Shown in pieces: positions 48,011 to 56,723 of a DNA stretch of 64,000 nt. Every line of letters starts with the position of its first letter. The stretch's first letter is position 1. Both the position numbers and the translations under genes were made by a program. The stretch spans positions 1 through 64,000 of the forward strand of contig NZ_JACHKT010000025.1 in the NCBI RefSeq assembly GCF_014204325.1. The letters run 5' to 3'. The DNA is from Arcicella rosea (GTDB lineage Bacteria > Bacteroidota > Bacteroidia > Cytophagales > Spirosomataceae). The notes beneath the pieces were generated by a model. It was not told the DNA's origin, did no database searches, and was given only the letters and a program-made list of their open reading frames with translations.

Positions 48011-48051
48011 TTGTGAATTTAAAGTGCTGATTTACACTGACTAATTCACAA
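48011..48051. repeat. Nested hairpin in the acyltransferase/GT2 spacer
   Basis: TTGTGAATT (48011-48019) and AATTCACAA (48043-48051) pair around an inner short AGTG/CACT stem. The words belong to the same GTTGTGAATT family as the repeats at 4.96 kb and 26.4 kb. It may be a terminator between two transcription units. Confidence 0.45.
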
Positions 48052-48129
48052 AAGGAGATTGCCATCCTACTCATTTATATTAGCTTTTTAAATTTTAATT
48101 TCTTAATCTAGCTTTACCCCAATAACTGA

Positions 48130-48870
48130 ATGAGTATCAAATTAGCGATTGTCATGCCTGCTTACAATGAACAAGATTGTATGGCTGATGTAGTAAAAAT
48201 CTGGTCGAATCTTTTAGAAAATGGATTTGCAACAGAAAATACTCGTCTTATTGTAGTGAATGACGGTTCCAAAGATAATACTGGTAAAATTTTAGATGAA
48301 CTAAAACTTTTCTATCCTAAACTTATTGTTGTTCATCAACCTAATGGAGGCCATGGTAATGCCGTAGTTCATGCCTATCGTAAAGCTGTTGAATTGGAGG
48401 CTGAATATATTTTTCAAACAGATTCGGATGATCAGTTTATTCCTGAGGATGTAAAACTACTTTGGGAAAAACGCCACCAATCTAAATTTATTCTAGGTCA
48501 TAGAGAAGTGCGTCATGACGATCCCTTCAGATTATTAATTACTAGAATTTTAAGATATAGTATGTTTTTTGTTTATGGTACTTTTATCATGGACTCAAAT
48601 ATTCCTTTTAGATTAATTGAAGGTAATTTCTTGAAGAAATTATTAGCTCAATTACCAAATCCAGTGCCATTTGCCCCAAATATTTTTTTAGCAATTATGG
48701 CTAAAAAGGCTGGACAAGAATTATTTAATATTCCAATTGTACATAAAGAAAGAGCTACTGGTGAGGTTTCAATCCGTAAAATGAAATTGCTTAAAGTTTG
48801 TTGGCAATCGTTCAATGAATTATTAGATTTCCGCCTTACGCTCAATACTAAAATTAAAAACTTGAAATAG
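48130..48870 (+). CDS. GT2-family glycosyltransferase (polyprenyl-phosphate mannosyl/glucosyltransferase-like)
   Basis: A 246-residue GT-A enzyme beginning LAIVMPAYNEQD. The donor motifs are VVNDGSKDNT and QTDSDDQF (acidic DxD-like). HQPNGGHGNAVVHAYR is typical of dolichol-phosphate-mannose-synthase-like proteins. There is no membrane segment in the C-terminus, so it probably acts at the cytoplasmic face. Such enzymes charge undecaprenyl phosphate with a sugar, which would provide donors for the two GT-C-like proteins, an attractive but unproven link. UGM follows after 15 bp. Confidence 0.85.
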   Translation: MSIKLAIVMPAYNEQDCMADVVKIWSNLLENGFATENTRLIVVNDGSKDNTGKILDELKLFYPKLIVVHQPNGGHGNAVVHAYRKAVELEAEYIFQTDSDDQFIPEDVKLLWEKRHQSKFILGHREVRHDDPFRLLITRILRYSMFFVYGTFIMDSNIPFRLIEGNFLKKLLAQLPNPVPFAPNIFLAIMAKKAGQELFNIPIVHKERATGEVSIRKMKLLKVCWQSFNELLDFRLTLNTKIKNLK

Positions 48871-48885
48871 AACAGCAGAGAAATT

Positions 48886-49989
48886 ATGAAACAATACGAT
48901 TTTGTGATAGTTGGTGCTGGATTGTTTGGTGCTGTTTTTGCTCATGAAGCTAATAAGAGAGGCAAAAAATGTCTTGTAATTGATAAAAGAACTCACCTTG
49001 GCGGGAATATTTATTGTGAGGAAATAGAAGGCATCAATGTTCATAAATATGGTGCACATATTTTTCATACCAATGATAAAGCTATTTGGGATTATGTAAA
49101 TTCATTCGTTGAATTTAATCGTTATACTAACTCTCCCTTGGCTAATTTTGAAGGTGAATTGTACAATTTACCTTTCAATATGAATACTTTTTATCAATTA
49201 TGGAAAGTAAAAACACCGCAAGAGGCTCAAGATAAAATCAACGAACAAGTAGCTGCTTCAGGTATTACTGATCCGCAAAATCTTGAAGAACAAGCAATTT
49301 CTTTAGTTGGCACAGATATTTACCATAAATTAATAAAAGGTTATACCGAAAAACAGTGGGGAAGAAAAGCTACCGAACTTCCTGCATTTATCATCAAAAG
49401 GCTTCCACTTAGATTTACTTTTGATAACAATTATTTTAACGATAAATATCAAGGTATTCCGATTGGTGGTTATAATAAATTGACTGAAGGTTTATTAAAG
49501 GGAATAGAAGTAAAAACTTCAACAGATTTTTTTGCAAATCGTGAAGCATTTCAAGCAATTGCCGATAAAATTGTATTTACGGGTCATATCGACGAGTATT
49601 ATGATTATTGTTTCGGGAAATTAGAGTACAGAAGTTTACGTTTTGAAAATGAAGTACTCGACCAGGAGAATTACCAAGGAAATGCCGTTGTCAATTATAC
49701 AGAAGCAGATATTCCTTTCACAAGAATCATTGAACACAAGCACTTTGAATTTGGTAAACAGTCTAAAACCGTAGTCACGAAAGAATATCCATGCGAATGG
49801 GATTCAGGTATGGAAGCCTATTATCCAATCAACGATGATAAAAATACGGAAATGTTCAAGCGGTATCGTACCTTGGCTTCTGAGGAAAAGGAAGTGATTT
49901 TTGGTGGTCGCTTGGCTGAATATAAATATTATGACATGCACCAAGTGGTGGCTTCTGCTTTAGTGAGAGTGAAATCAATTTTTGGATAA
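48886..49989 (+). CDS. glf: UDP-galactopyranose mutase
   Basis: A 367-residue flavoenzyme converting UDP-galactopyranose to UDP-galactofuranose. The FAD-binding GxGxxG motif is in VIVGAGLFGAVFAHE, followed by LVIDKRTHLGGNIY and HKYGAHIFHTND. The conserved EKQWG sequence, the PIGGYNKLT segment, and the tail FGGRLAEYKYYDMHQV complete the pattern. It shows that the organism makes galactofuranose for a surface glycan. The spacing of 15 bp from the GT2 indicates an operon. Confidence 0.95.
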   Translation: MKQYDFVIVGAGLFGAVFAHEANKRGKKCLVIDKRTHLGGNIYCEEIEGINVHKYGAHIFHTNDKAIWDYVNSFVEFNRYTNSPLANFEGELYNLPFNMNTFYQLWKVKTPQEAQDKINEQVAASGITDPQNLEEQAISLVGTDIYHKLIKGYTEKQWGRKATELPAFIIKRLPLRFTFDNNYFNDKYQGIPIGGYNKLTEGLLKGIEVKTSTDFFANREAFQAIADKIVFTGHIDEYYDYCFGKLEYRSLRFENEVLDQENYQGNAVVNYTEADIPFTRIIEHKHFEFGKQSKTVVTKEYPCEWDSGMEAYYPINDDKNTEMFKRYRTLASEEKEVIFGGRLAEYKYYDMHQVVASALVRVKSIFG

Positions 49990-50016
49990 TTCTTTGTCCA
50001 TTAAAATGTTAAAACT

Positions 50017-52668
50017 ATGAAAAATAAGGCAATACTTTTCCTTGCATTAGCCATTTTAGGAATTGCTACTTATCTTTTTTTTCAAAAGAAAAACCCTTAT
50101 CTAAGCACGCTAAAACGCTTTGTGCCTGATAATACTTTGTTGTTATTAGAAACAAATGAGATGACAGATAATCCTCAATCTCATGTTTTTACTCAGATTC
50201 CTTTACTCTCTCGTATTGAAAATCAGTTTTATTTGTTACAGAAAATTGGACTTTCTAAAGAAGAGATTCAAAATTTAATTCAAGATAAAACCTTATATTT
50301 TGCCTTACTGCCCGAAGCAAAAGAAGATTTGAATTATATCACTTATTTACCACTAAATCAAAGTGATTCTGCTTTAGTAAATAAAATTAAAAGACTGCAA
50401 GAAAATATTTCAGGTAGTCGCATTATTTATCATACTACTCGTGGACAAAGAATTGCTGAAGTAATAGATAGTGCTACCAAATCTGTTTTGTCTTTTTTTA
50501 TTCAGAATGATATTATCATTTTTAGCTCTTCAAGCATTTTAATTGAAGAAGCTATTTTGCCTAGCGAAAACTCTTGGATTAAAGAAATTGCAGATGAACT
50601 TACGCTGCAAAACGATTCTACAATAACAGCTACTCATCTAAACAAACAGGCAATTGCTAGATTTATTAATAAAATTTCGGTTGATAAAAGCAAAATAGCC
50701 AAGCAGTTTGTCAATTTACTTTCCGATAATTTCACGGGTTTTCAGTCAGATGAATCTGTTATTAAGGCCTTTGGTGTACTGAAAGATAACAATCTTTTTG
50801 AAGGACAAAGTCCTAAAAAACTGGAAGATTTAAGTATGATTCCTAATACTTCTTCATTTTTACTGCACATTCCTTTTGATAATACTACAAAATTTGAAGA
50901 AAGTCTTCAACAATATTTCTCTAAAAATAAGGAGTTGAATGTGCTGAGAAATACGGTTAAAGCTGCTTTCAAACTAAATTTTAGTGATATTTATCAAAAT
51001 CTTGAAGGTGAAATACTTTTTACAGGTTTTGACGAAGGCGATGAAACTTTCAATGGCAAAGCTTTAGTACTTAGAAATAAATTACTTTTCAATATTTTAA
51101 AAAACACTTCTGCTGAAGTTTCAAAAGAAGAAAATGCCAATGTTGTAAGTGTTGAATATGGCGGTTATACCATTAAATCTTTAGGAATCAGAGAATTCCC
51201 CACAATGCTTTTTGGTGAATATTTTGCTGGCTTTGAAGAATGTTATTTTACAGAATATAAAAATTATTTAATCATCACGAATAGTTTGTCGGCAATGCAG
51301 AGCTATTTATTGACAATTAGTAAAGGTGATGTTTGGAGTAATTCTGCTAAAAATCAAGCACTGGTTAAAAAGTGCAAAGCTTCTAATTTAACCTTAATTT
51401 CAGAAACGAATCGAGCTTTATTAGGCTTCAAAAAATCTTTAGTAAATGCTTGGGCGAATAGATTTTCTGAGAATGAAAGTCAGCTAAACCGTATTCAAGT
51501 AAGTATTTTTGAAATACTTCAGGACAAAACAGAACTTAGCTTATTTAAGAATATTTCTTTGGTAGAATCTTCAAAGAAATATTCAAATAAATGGATAAAA
51601 CTGGCAAGTATTCAGGTTGATTCTTTGTCAAAACCATTTTACTTTACCAATCCTTTAACCAAAAAGCAAGAAACTTTTGTGCAAGGAACTGATAATCAAA
51701 TTCATTATGTGAAAGCGGGTAAAAAAGTTTGGTCGTATCAATTGTCTGGAAGAATTGTGGGTGAAATTAAAAATGTTAACGTTTTACCAAATACTCAGCA
51801 ACAATTGTTGATAGCGAGTGCTAATAAAGTGTATATTCTTAGCAGAAATGCTCAAGGATTTGAGGTAAAAACGATTTCAAATAATACAGGATTAGCCATT
51901 CATGATTTTATTGTTTTTGATGCAGAGGATGATAAAAAACAAAATCTGACATTATTTTCTTCTAATTCAGCTTCTTATAAAATTGATAAAACATCGCTTA
52001 CTTTAAGTTTATATCATAAACCCAAAAATAGTACGCCACACATTTTGCCGATTTCAACTGTTATCATCAAAGGAATTGAATATGCTATTTTATTGGATAA
52101 AAAAGGAAAGCTGATTTTGCAAGATGCTAGTGGAAATGTGGCGAGTGGTTTTCCGATTACACTGAATCGTACTTTTAATGCCCCAGCTTTATTGGAAGGT
52201 TCAAATGAACGAATTCACATTAAAGTACTCAGTGAAAACGGTGAATTGTTTTCTGTAAATTTATCAGGTAAAATCGTCGAAAAGAAACAATTATTACGTC
52301 CGAATTTTGAAAGTAAATTCTTCCTTTGTGCCGATCAACGCAATACAGATTGGGTAATTATGAGAAGTGATGGCAAAGATGTGACAGTCATTGATAAATC
52401 AGAAAGAGAAATGTTTACGATTAAAGAGGAAACCTTTGGCGTAAAACGTTTGAAATATTATAATTTGGGTGTTGGAGGAAAGTATTTTGCTTTAACAAAC
52501 AGCTATACTACTTATCGTTTTTTTGATGAAAATGGAGGTTATGTTGGCGGTATGCCAATAATTTCAAGCTATCATCCAGTACTTACTTATTCAGAATCGT
52601 ATCAAAAATTAATCATTGACATAACAACGCCTGCTGCTTTAGAAAATTGGTCGGTGAAACTTCGTTAA
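50017..52668 (+). CDS. Large membrane-anchored protein of unknown function, 883 aa
   Basis: The N-terminus has one hydrophobic segment (residues ~4-22, AILFLALAILGIATYLFF) with no lipobox or clear cleavage site, so the rest is probably anchored at the periplasmic side. Residues ~30-530 resemble the DUF3352-type domain of cyanobacterial and Bacteroidota proteins, by general pattern only. Residues ~545-860 are a beta-rich region with repeated short segments (VYILSRN, AILLDKKGKLIL) suggesting a propeller. It overlaps no gene but ends 1 bp before the AlgI-like start, and so is coupled to it. It may be a scaffold of the O-acetylation machinery (inference). Confidence 0.6.
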   Translation: MKNKAILFLALAILGIATYLFFQKKNPYLSTLKRFVPDNTLLLLETNEMTDNPQSHVFTQIPLLSRIENQFYLLQKIGLSKEEIQNLIQDKTLYFALLPEAKEDLNYITYLPLNQSDSALVNKIKRLQENISGSRIIYHTTRGQRIAEVIDSATKSVLSFFIQNDIIIFSSSSILIEEAILPSENSWIKEIADELTLQNDSTITATHLNKQAIARFINKISVDKSKIAKQFVNLLSDNFTGFQSDESVIKAFGVLKDNNLFEGQSPKKLEDLSMIPNTSSFLLHIPFDNTTKFEESLQQYFSKNKELNVLRNTVKAAFKLNFSDIYQNLEGEILFTGFDEGDETFNGKALVLRNKLLFNILKNTSAEVSKEENANVVSVEYGGYTIKSLGIREFPTMLFGEYFAGFEECYFTEYKNYLIITNSLSAMQSYLLTISKGDVWSNSAKNQALVKKCKASNLTLISETNRALLGFKKSLVNAWANRFSENESQLNRIQVSIFEILQDKTELSLFKNISLVESSKKYSNKWIKLASIQVDSLSKPFYFTNPLTKKQETFVQGTDNQIHYVKAGKKVWSYQLSGRIVGEIKNVNVLPNTQQQLLIASANKVYILSRNAQGFEVKTISNNTGLAIHDFIVFDAEDDKKQNLTLFSSNSASYKIDKTSLTLSLYHKPKNSTPHILPISTVIIKGIEYAILLDKKGKLILQDASGNVASGFPITLNRTFNAPALLEGSNERIHIKVLSENGELFSVNLSGKIVEKKQLLRPNFESKFFLCADQRNTDWVIMRSDGKDVTVIDKSEREMFTIKEETFGVKRLKYYNLGVGGKYFALTNSYTTYRFFDENGGYVGGMPIISSYHPVLTYSESYQKLIIDITTPAALENWSVKLR

Positions 52669-52669
52669 T

Positions 52670-54073
52670 ATGCTTTTTAATTCTATTCATTTTTTAATTT
52701 TCTTTATCATTGTTACACTTGGCTATTGGTCTTTGGGTTGGAGTGGTCGCTGGCGATTATTACTTTTTGCGAGTTGCTATTTCTACATGGTTTTTATGCC
52801 AATCTATATTTTAATACTCTTTTTTACGATTGTCATTGATTATTTTGCTGGAATTTATATTGAACAATCGAAAGGTTCAAACAGAAAATTATTGCTGATA
52901 GTCAGCTTGATTTCTAACATTGGAATTCTAGCGATTTTCAAATATTATAATTTCTTCAATACCAATCTTTCTTATCTTTTACATTTGATTGAGGTCAGAA
53001 ATCCAGCGCCTTATCTCAAGATTTTATTGCCAATTGGACTTTCTTTCCATACTTTTCAGGCGATGAGTTATACCATTGAAGTATATCGTGGTAATCAAAA
53101 AGCAGAACGGCATTTTGGGATTTATGCACTTTATGTAATGTTTTATCCGCAATTGGTTGCTGGGCCTATCGAAAGACCGCAAAATGTAATTCATCAGTTT
53201 TATGAAAAACATCAATTCAATTGGGAAAAAACTAAAAGTGGATTGATGATGATGGCTTGGGGTTTATTTAAGAAAGTAGTCATTGCTGATAGACTGGCGA
53301 TGGTTGTAGATTCGGCTTATAACAATCCCTCCGAAAAAAATGGATTGTCACTTTTAGTAGCTACTTTTTTCTATACTTTTCAGATTTACTGTGACTTTTC
53401 TGGTTACTCAGAAATTGCTCTGGGTTCGGCTAGAGTGATGGGTTTTGAATTGATGGAAAATTTTAAAAGTCCTTATTTTTCTAAATCCATTTCTGAATTT
53501 TGGCGTAGATGGCACATTTCACTTTCTACTTGGTTTCGTGACTATTTGTATATCCCGATTGGCGGAAATAGAGTAGCCGAATGGCGAAGATATTTTAACC
53601 AATTTATTGTTTTTATGATTAGTGGGTTGTGGCATGGTGCTCAGTGGACTTTCGTGATTTGGGGGTCTTTGCATGGTTTTTACTTGATTATCGCATCCGC
53701 TAGAAATAAGTATTTTCCAAAGTTGATTTTGCCAGACAATACTTTAGGAAAAACGATTAATCTAATTTCAACTTTTGTATTGGTGATGTTGGCTTGGGTG
53801 TTTTTCAGAGCAAAAGATACTAGAGATGCTTTATTGATTTTGAAAAAAATATCACTCTTTTCAGTAAATGATTCGTTAGAATCTCCATTGAATAATATCG
53901 AAATACTGTTTTCATTAGGATTGATTGGATTATTATTATGGAAGGAATTGAAATGTTTTTACATCAACACCGAAAGTAATGCTAGATTTTACAGTTTAAT
54001 CTCTCTGTTGATGATTTTAGTCTATTTCTTTGGAGTATTCAATACCAATAATTTTATCTATTTTCAATTTTAA
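52670..54073 (+). CDS. AlgI-type MBOAT O-acyltransferase
   Basis: A 467-residue polytopic inner-membrane protein. It carries the MBOAT family motifs FWRRWHISLSTWFRDYLYIPIGG and GLWHGAQWTFVIWGSLHG, including the catalytic His. The order GYWSLGW ... FHTFQAMSYTIEVYRG matches AlgI, which passes acetyl groups from the cytoplasm to periplasmic sugars in alginate and related polymers. The start codon follows the upstream stop by 1 bp, so it is translationally coupled. Its periplasmic partner is probably the AlgJ/AlgX-like protein downstream. Confidence 0.92.
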   Translation: MLFNSIHFLIFFIIVTLGYWSLGWSGRWRLLLFASCYFYMVFMPIYILILFFTIVIDYFAGIYIEQSKGSNRKLLLIVSLISNIGILAIFKYYNFFNTNLSYLLHLIEVRNPAPYLKILLPIGLSFHTFQAMSYTIEVYRGNQKAERHFGIYALYVMFYPQLVAGPIERPQNVIHQFYEKHQFNWEKTKSGLMMMAWGLFKKVVIADRLAMVVDSAYNNPSEKNGLSLLVATFFYTFQIYCDFSGYSEIALGSARVMGFELMENFKSPYFSKSISEFWRRWHISLSTWFRDYLYIPIGGNRVAEWRRYFNQFIVFMISGLWHGAQWTFVIWGSLHGFYLIIASARNKYFPKLILPDNTLGKTINLISTFVLVMLAWVFFRAKDTRDALLILKKISLFSVNDSLESPLNNIEILFSLGLIGLLLWKELKCFYINTESNARFYSLISLLMILVYFFGVFNTNNFIYFQF

Positions 54074-54076
54074 ATG

Positions 54077-54227
54077 GGCTTTCGGAAATCGGATTGCAGC
54101 TTTCGGATGTCAGACTTCTGATGATATAAATAAAAATAAAATCTTGCATCCCCAAACCAACAACTGAGGACTGAATACATAGCTTTAAAACCAAAACCCG
54201 AAAGCTGAAATCCGATTTCCGAAAGCC
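54077..54227. repeat. 30-bp inverted repeat with 91-nt spacer before the AlgJ-like gene
   Basis: The arms at 54077-54106 and 54198-54227 (core GGCTTTCGGAAATCGGATT / AATCCGATTTCCGAAAGCC type) are complementary at 29 of 30 positions. The 91-nt spacer contains no gene. The element lies between the AlgI-like stop and the AlgJ-like start, so it may affect their relative expression. Related words occur at about 7015-7060. Confidence 0.8.
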
Positions 54228-54241
54228 TAATTAATATAGTT

Positions 54242-55282
54242 ATGTTAAAAAGTGCATTAAAATATATTGTATTACTTGTTGCCATTTTCTTGTGGTTGCA
54301 AGCTTACTTTCCTGTTATTTACTTCAATACAAAATTGTTTCCAGACGATTACCGTTTTGGAGATTTATATCGACTTTCTTATTTACCTCAGTTTAAAGAA
54401 CGAACTACTAATTGTCATGAAGAAGGAAAGTCATTGGCAAATGATACTTCTAAGGTGAATTTGTATATTATTGGTGATAGTTTTGCCGAAGAAGCGAGAG
54501 TCAATAAAACCGATTTTAATGCTAGTAAATACCTTTACACACATTGGGCAAACGAAGCAAATATTCAATTAGACAGTACAAAAAGAAATATTTTAATTTT
54601 AGAATCGGTAGAAAGAGCAGCGAAAGAACATCTTTCAGAAGATGTTGATAATTTTAGCATTGAAAAACCAGTAATAAATACAGAGAATACTAACCTTAGT
54701 TTTCGTAAAAAAATAGTTCGTGGATGGGAAAAAATGAGTTCCGTGTTATTTCCTCCAGGAACTGAAGAACGACTAGAACATACGCTTTTCAATTACGATA
54801 TTTTCCTTTGGTTTAGAGAATTAAAAGCAAAAATGAATTTAATTTTATTCGACAGAATTGAAACAAAAGTGATTCTATCAAAAGATAAACAGCATTTATA
54901 TTACATGGAAGAAGCCGACAGTACGCATGGACGCTCAGCTTTTTTTCCTGTTACAGATGCACTGATTGACACTTTTGTTACTCATGCGAATCGAAGTAGA
55001 GCAAAGTATTTAAAAGCAGGTTTCGATGAAGTTTATTTATCAATTATTCCGAATAAAGTAAGTGTACAGTCGCCCGATTTGGGGAAATATAATCATTTGA
55101 TTGAGCGAATTCAAAATCATTCAGCTTTGGAAGTTCCTGTGATTGATACTTATACTATCTTCAAAAAGTCACCTGAAAAGTATTATTTAAAAAGTGATAC
55201 GCATTGGAATTGTACAGGAAGAAATGTTTGGTTAGATATTATCAATCAGCAGATTATCGTAGAAAATAATCTAAAAAAATAA
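54242..55282 (+). CDS. AlgJ/AlgX-like SGNH-type protein, probable O-acetyltransferase
   Basis: A 346-residue protein with an N-terminal membrane anchor (~7-25) and a periplasmic domain. The GDSF motif puts a nucleophile at Ser80, and the SDTHWN motif provides Asp319 and His321, the triad pattern of AlgX/AlgJ. These enzymes transfer acetyl groups brought by AlgI onto polymer hydroxyls. There is no long uronic-acid-binding domain, so the polymer is not necessarily alginate. It follows the AlgI-like gene and the 54-kb inverted repeat and is the last gene of the plus-strand cluster. Confidence 0.82.
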   Translation: MLKSALKYIVLLVAIFLWLQAYFPVIYFNTKLFPDDYRFGDLYRLSYLPQFKERTTNCHEEGKSLANDTSKVNLYIIGDSFAEEARVNKTDFNASKYLYTHWANEANIQLDSTKRNILILESVERAAKEHLSEDVDNFSIEKPVINTENTNLSFRKKIVRGWEKMSSVLFPPGTEERLEHTLFNYDIFLWFRELKAKMNLILFDRIETKVILSKDKQHLYYMEEADSTHGRSAFFPVTDALIDTFVTHANRSRAKYLKAGFDEVYLSIIPNKVSVQSPDLGKYNHLIERIQNHSALEVPVIDTYTIFKKSPEKYYLKSDTHWNCTGRNVWLDIINQQIIVENNLKK

Positions 55283-55337
55283 AGAGCCAAACTTTAGTCT
55301 GACTCCTATTTAGCGGTTATTAAAGTGGTTATAGCAA

Positions 55338-55922
55338 TTACAATAAAGTAATAAAGCTTTTGATAACGGCTCCTAATCGAACGGCATCAAATATACGCTG
55401 TTCGGTAGCACCATGAGATTTTACGGATGCTTCGTGTGAAGTAACACACATTTCGCAACCATTAATCGCTGAAATGACCAAGCTCAATAATTCAAAGAAT
55501 TCTTTACCAAGCACAGGATTCATCATGATTGACATCCTAACGCCCGCAGGAATATTGTTATAAGATTCTTTATCCATAAAATGGCGGAAACGATACAATA
55601 CATTGTTTGCATTCATCAAAGACACACAAGAAGCAACTTCCAAAAGTTCTTTTTCTTCAGCTCCTTTGCTTTTTGCAAGCTCTTCCAATGCGGTAATCAA
55701 AGTACTTGATTTTTCGTTGATAGCCACAGAAAGTGCTAACAAGATTGCTTCTTTTTCTTTCAAAGTTTGTGCTTTTAAAGCATTAGAAACATTGATTTTA
55801 AGATCTTTGATATAACGGTGGTCGGCTGTGTTTAAGCGATCAAGGAATAGACTTTCAAATGTTGAAGGAAGATTTACTTCAGCCAACAAATTATTTTTAG
55901 TTTCACTAACTGTTCCGAACAT
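55338..55922 (-). CDS. ahpD: AhpD-type alkylhydroperoxidase (carboxymuconolactone decarboxylase fold)
   Basis: A 194-residue all-helical protein with the AhpD active-site pattern CxxCxxxH: Cys156, Cys159 and His163 in GCEMCVTSHEA. In mycobacteria AhpD reduces AhpC, using electrons relayed from dihydrolipoamide. The adjacent ahpC on the same strand, 63 bp upstream, supports that role. The start at 55922 (MFGTVSETKN) is typical of the family. A 13-bp hairpin lies between the two genes. Confidence 0.88.
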   Translation of the reverse strand: MFGTVSETKNNLLAEVNLPSTFESLFLDRLNTADHRYIKDLKINVSNALKAQTLKEKEAILLALSVAINEKSSTLITALEELAKSKGAEEKELLEVASCVSLMNANNVLYRFRHFMDKESYNNIPAGVRMSIMMNPVLGKEFFELLSLVISAINGCEMCVTSHEASVKSHGATEQRIFDAVRLGAVIKSFITLL

Positions 55923-55946
55923 GATTTTTATTTGAAGGGATGAAAA

Positions 55947-55977
55947 TTAAGAGGCTTTAATCAATAAAGCCTCTTAA
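55947..55977 (-). terminator. Hairpin between ahpC and ahpD
   Basis: A 13-bp perfect stem (TTAAGAGGCTTTA / TAAAGCCTCTTAA) with a 5-nt loop fills the ahpC-ahpD gap. It lacks a strong T tract on the minus strand, so it may lower ahpD expression or mark a processing site rather than end all transcription. Confidence 0.65.
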
Positions 55978-55985
55978 TCAGGAAA

Positions 55986-56528
55986 TTAAGCTGATAAAGT
56001 TTCTTCGCCTTGTTTCCAGTTACAAGGACAAAGTTCGTCTGTTTGAAGTGCATCCAAAACTCTTAATACTTCGTCAACGTTACGGCCAACAGATAAATCG
56101 TTAGCACATACCCAACGGATAATTCCTTGTGGGTCAACAATATAAGTAACACGGTAAGCGATTTTTTCGTTTGCTTCTAAAATTCCTAATTCTTCTGCTA
56201 AAGATTTAGAAGTATCAGCTAACATTGGGAATTTTAATCCACGAAGATCATCGTGATTATTTCTCCAAGCCAAGTGAACAAATTCTGAGTCAGTAGAAGC
56301 TCCAACTAAATAAGCATCACGGTCAGAGAAATCATCGTATTTTGCATTGAAAGCAGCAATTTCTGTAGGACAAACAAAAGTAAAATCTTTTGGCCACCAG
56401 AACATTACTAACCATTTGTCAGCATTTTTGTGATCTTCTGAAGTAATATCGTGAAACTCTTTTCCTTTTTCAAGAGAAACTACAGCAGTTTTTTGGAATG
56501 TTGGAAATGTTGAACCTAATGATAACAT
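55986..56528 (-). CDS. ahpC: Alkyl hydroperoxide reductase AhpC (2-Cys peroxiredoxin)
   Basis: A 180-residue peroxiredoxin. The peroxidatic Cys53 lies in FTFVCPTE and the resolving region near the C-terminus has Cys167 and Cys169 (ELCPCNW), the three-cysteine pattern of mycobacterial-type AhpC. It reduces hydrogen peroxide and organic hydroperoxides in the cytoplasm. It is divergent from oxyR with a dyad in the 195-bp spacer, and is followed by ahpD; the unit is a self-contained peroxide response. Confidence 0.95.
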   Translation of the reverse strand: MLSLGSTFPTFQKTAVVSLEKGKEFHDITSEDHKNADKWLVMFWWPKDFTFVCPTEIAAFNAKYDDFSDRDAYLVGASTDSEFVHLAWRNNHDDLRGLKFPMLADTSKSLAEELGILEANEKIAYRVTYIVDPQGIIRWVCANDLSVGRNVDEVLRVLDALQTDELCPCNWKQGEETLSA

Positions 56529-56654
56529 CGTTTTGTTGTTTTACTGTTTAAATTAAATATTGAAATTGTACAATTTTTAGTTCTTTTAGAAAGAAATAAA
56601 GTATTTCTGTATTTGAAAAGTAATATTTTATTTTCTACTACAAAGTTGCTCACT

Positions 56655-56701
56655 AATCTCTTTGTAAACAAATTGATAATATTGATATTTACATAGAGAT
56701 T
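56655..56701. promoter_or_regulatory. Candidate OxyR operator between ahpC and oxyR
   Basis: Two 14-nt arms (AATCTCTTTGTAAA at 56655-56668 and TTTACATAGAGATT at 56688-56701) are complementary at 13 of 14 positions, with a 19-nt A/T-rich spacer. The element ends 22 bp before the oxyR start and lies about 130 bp upstream of ahpC. Position and symmetry fit a tetrameric LysR-type regulator that controls both genes. Confidence 0.65.
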
Positions 56702-56723
56702 CCTTATAACTTCTTTTAATAAC

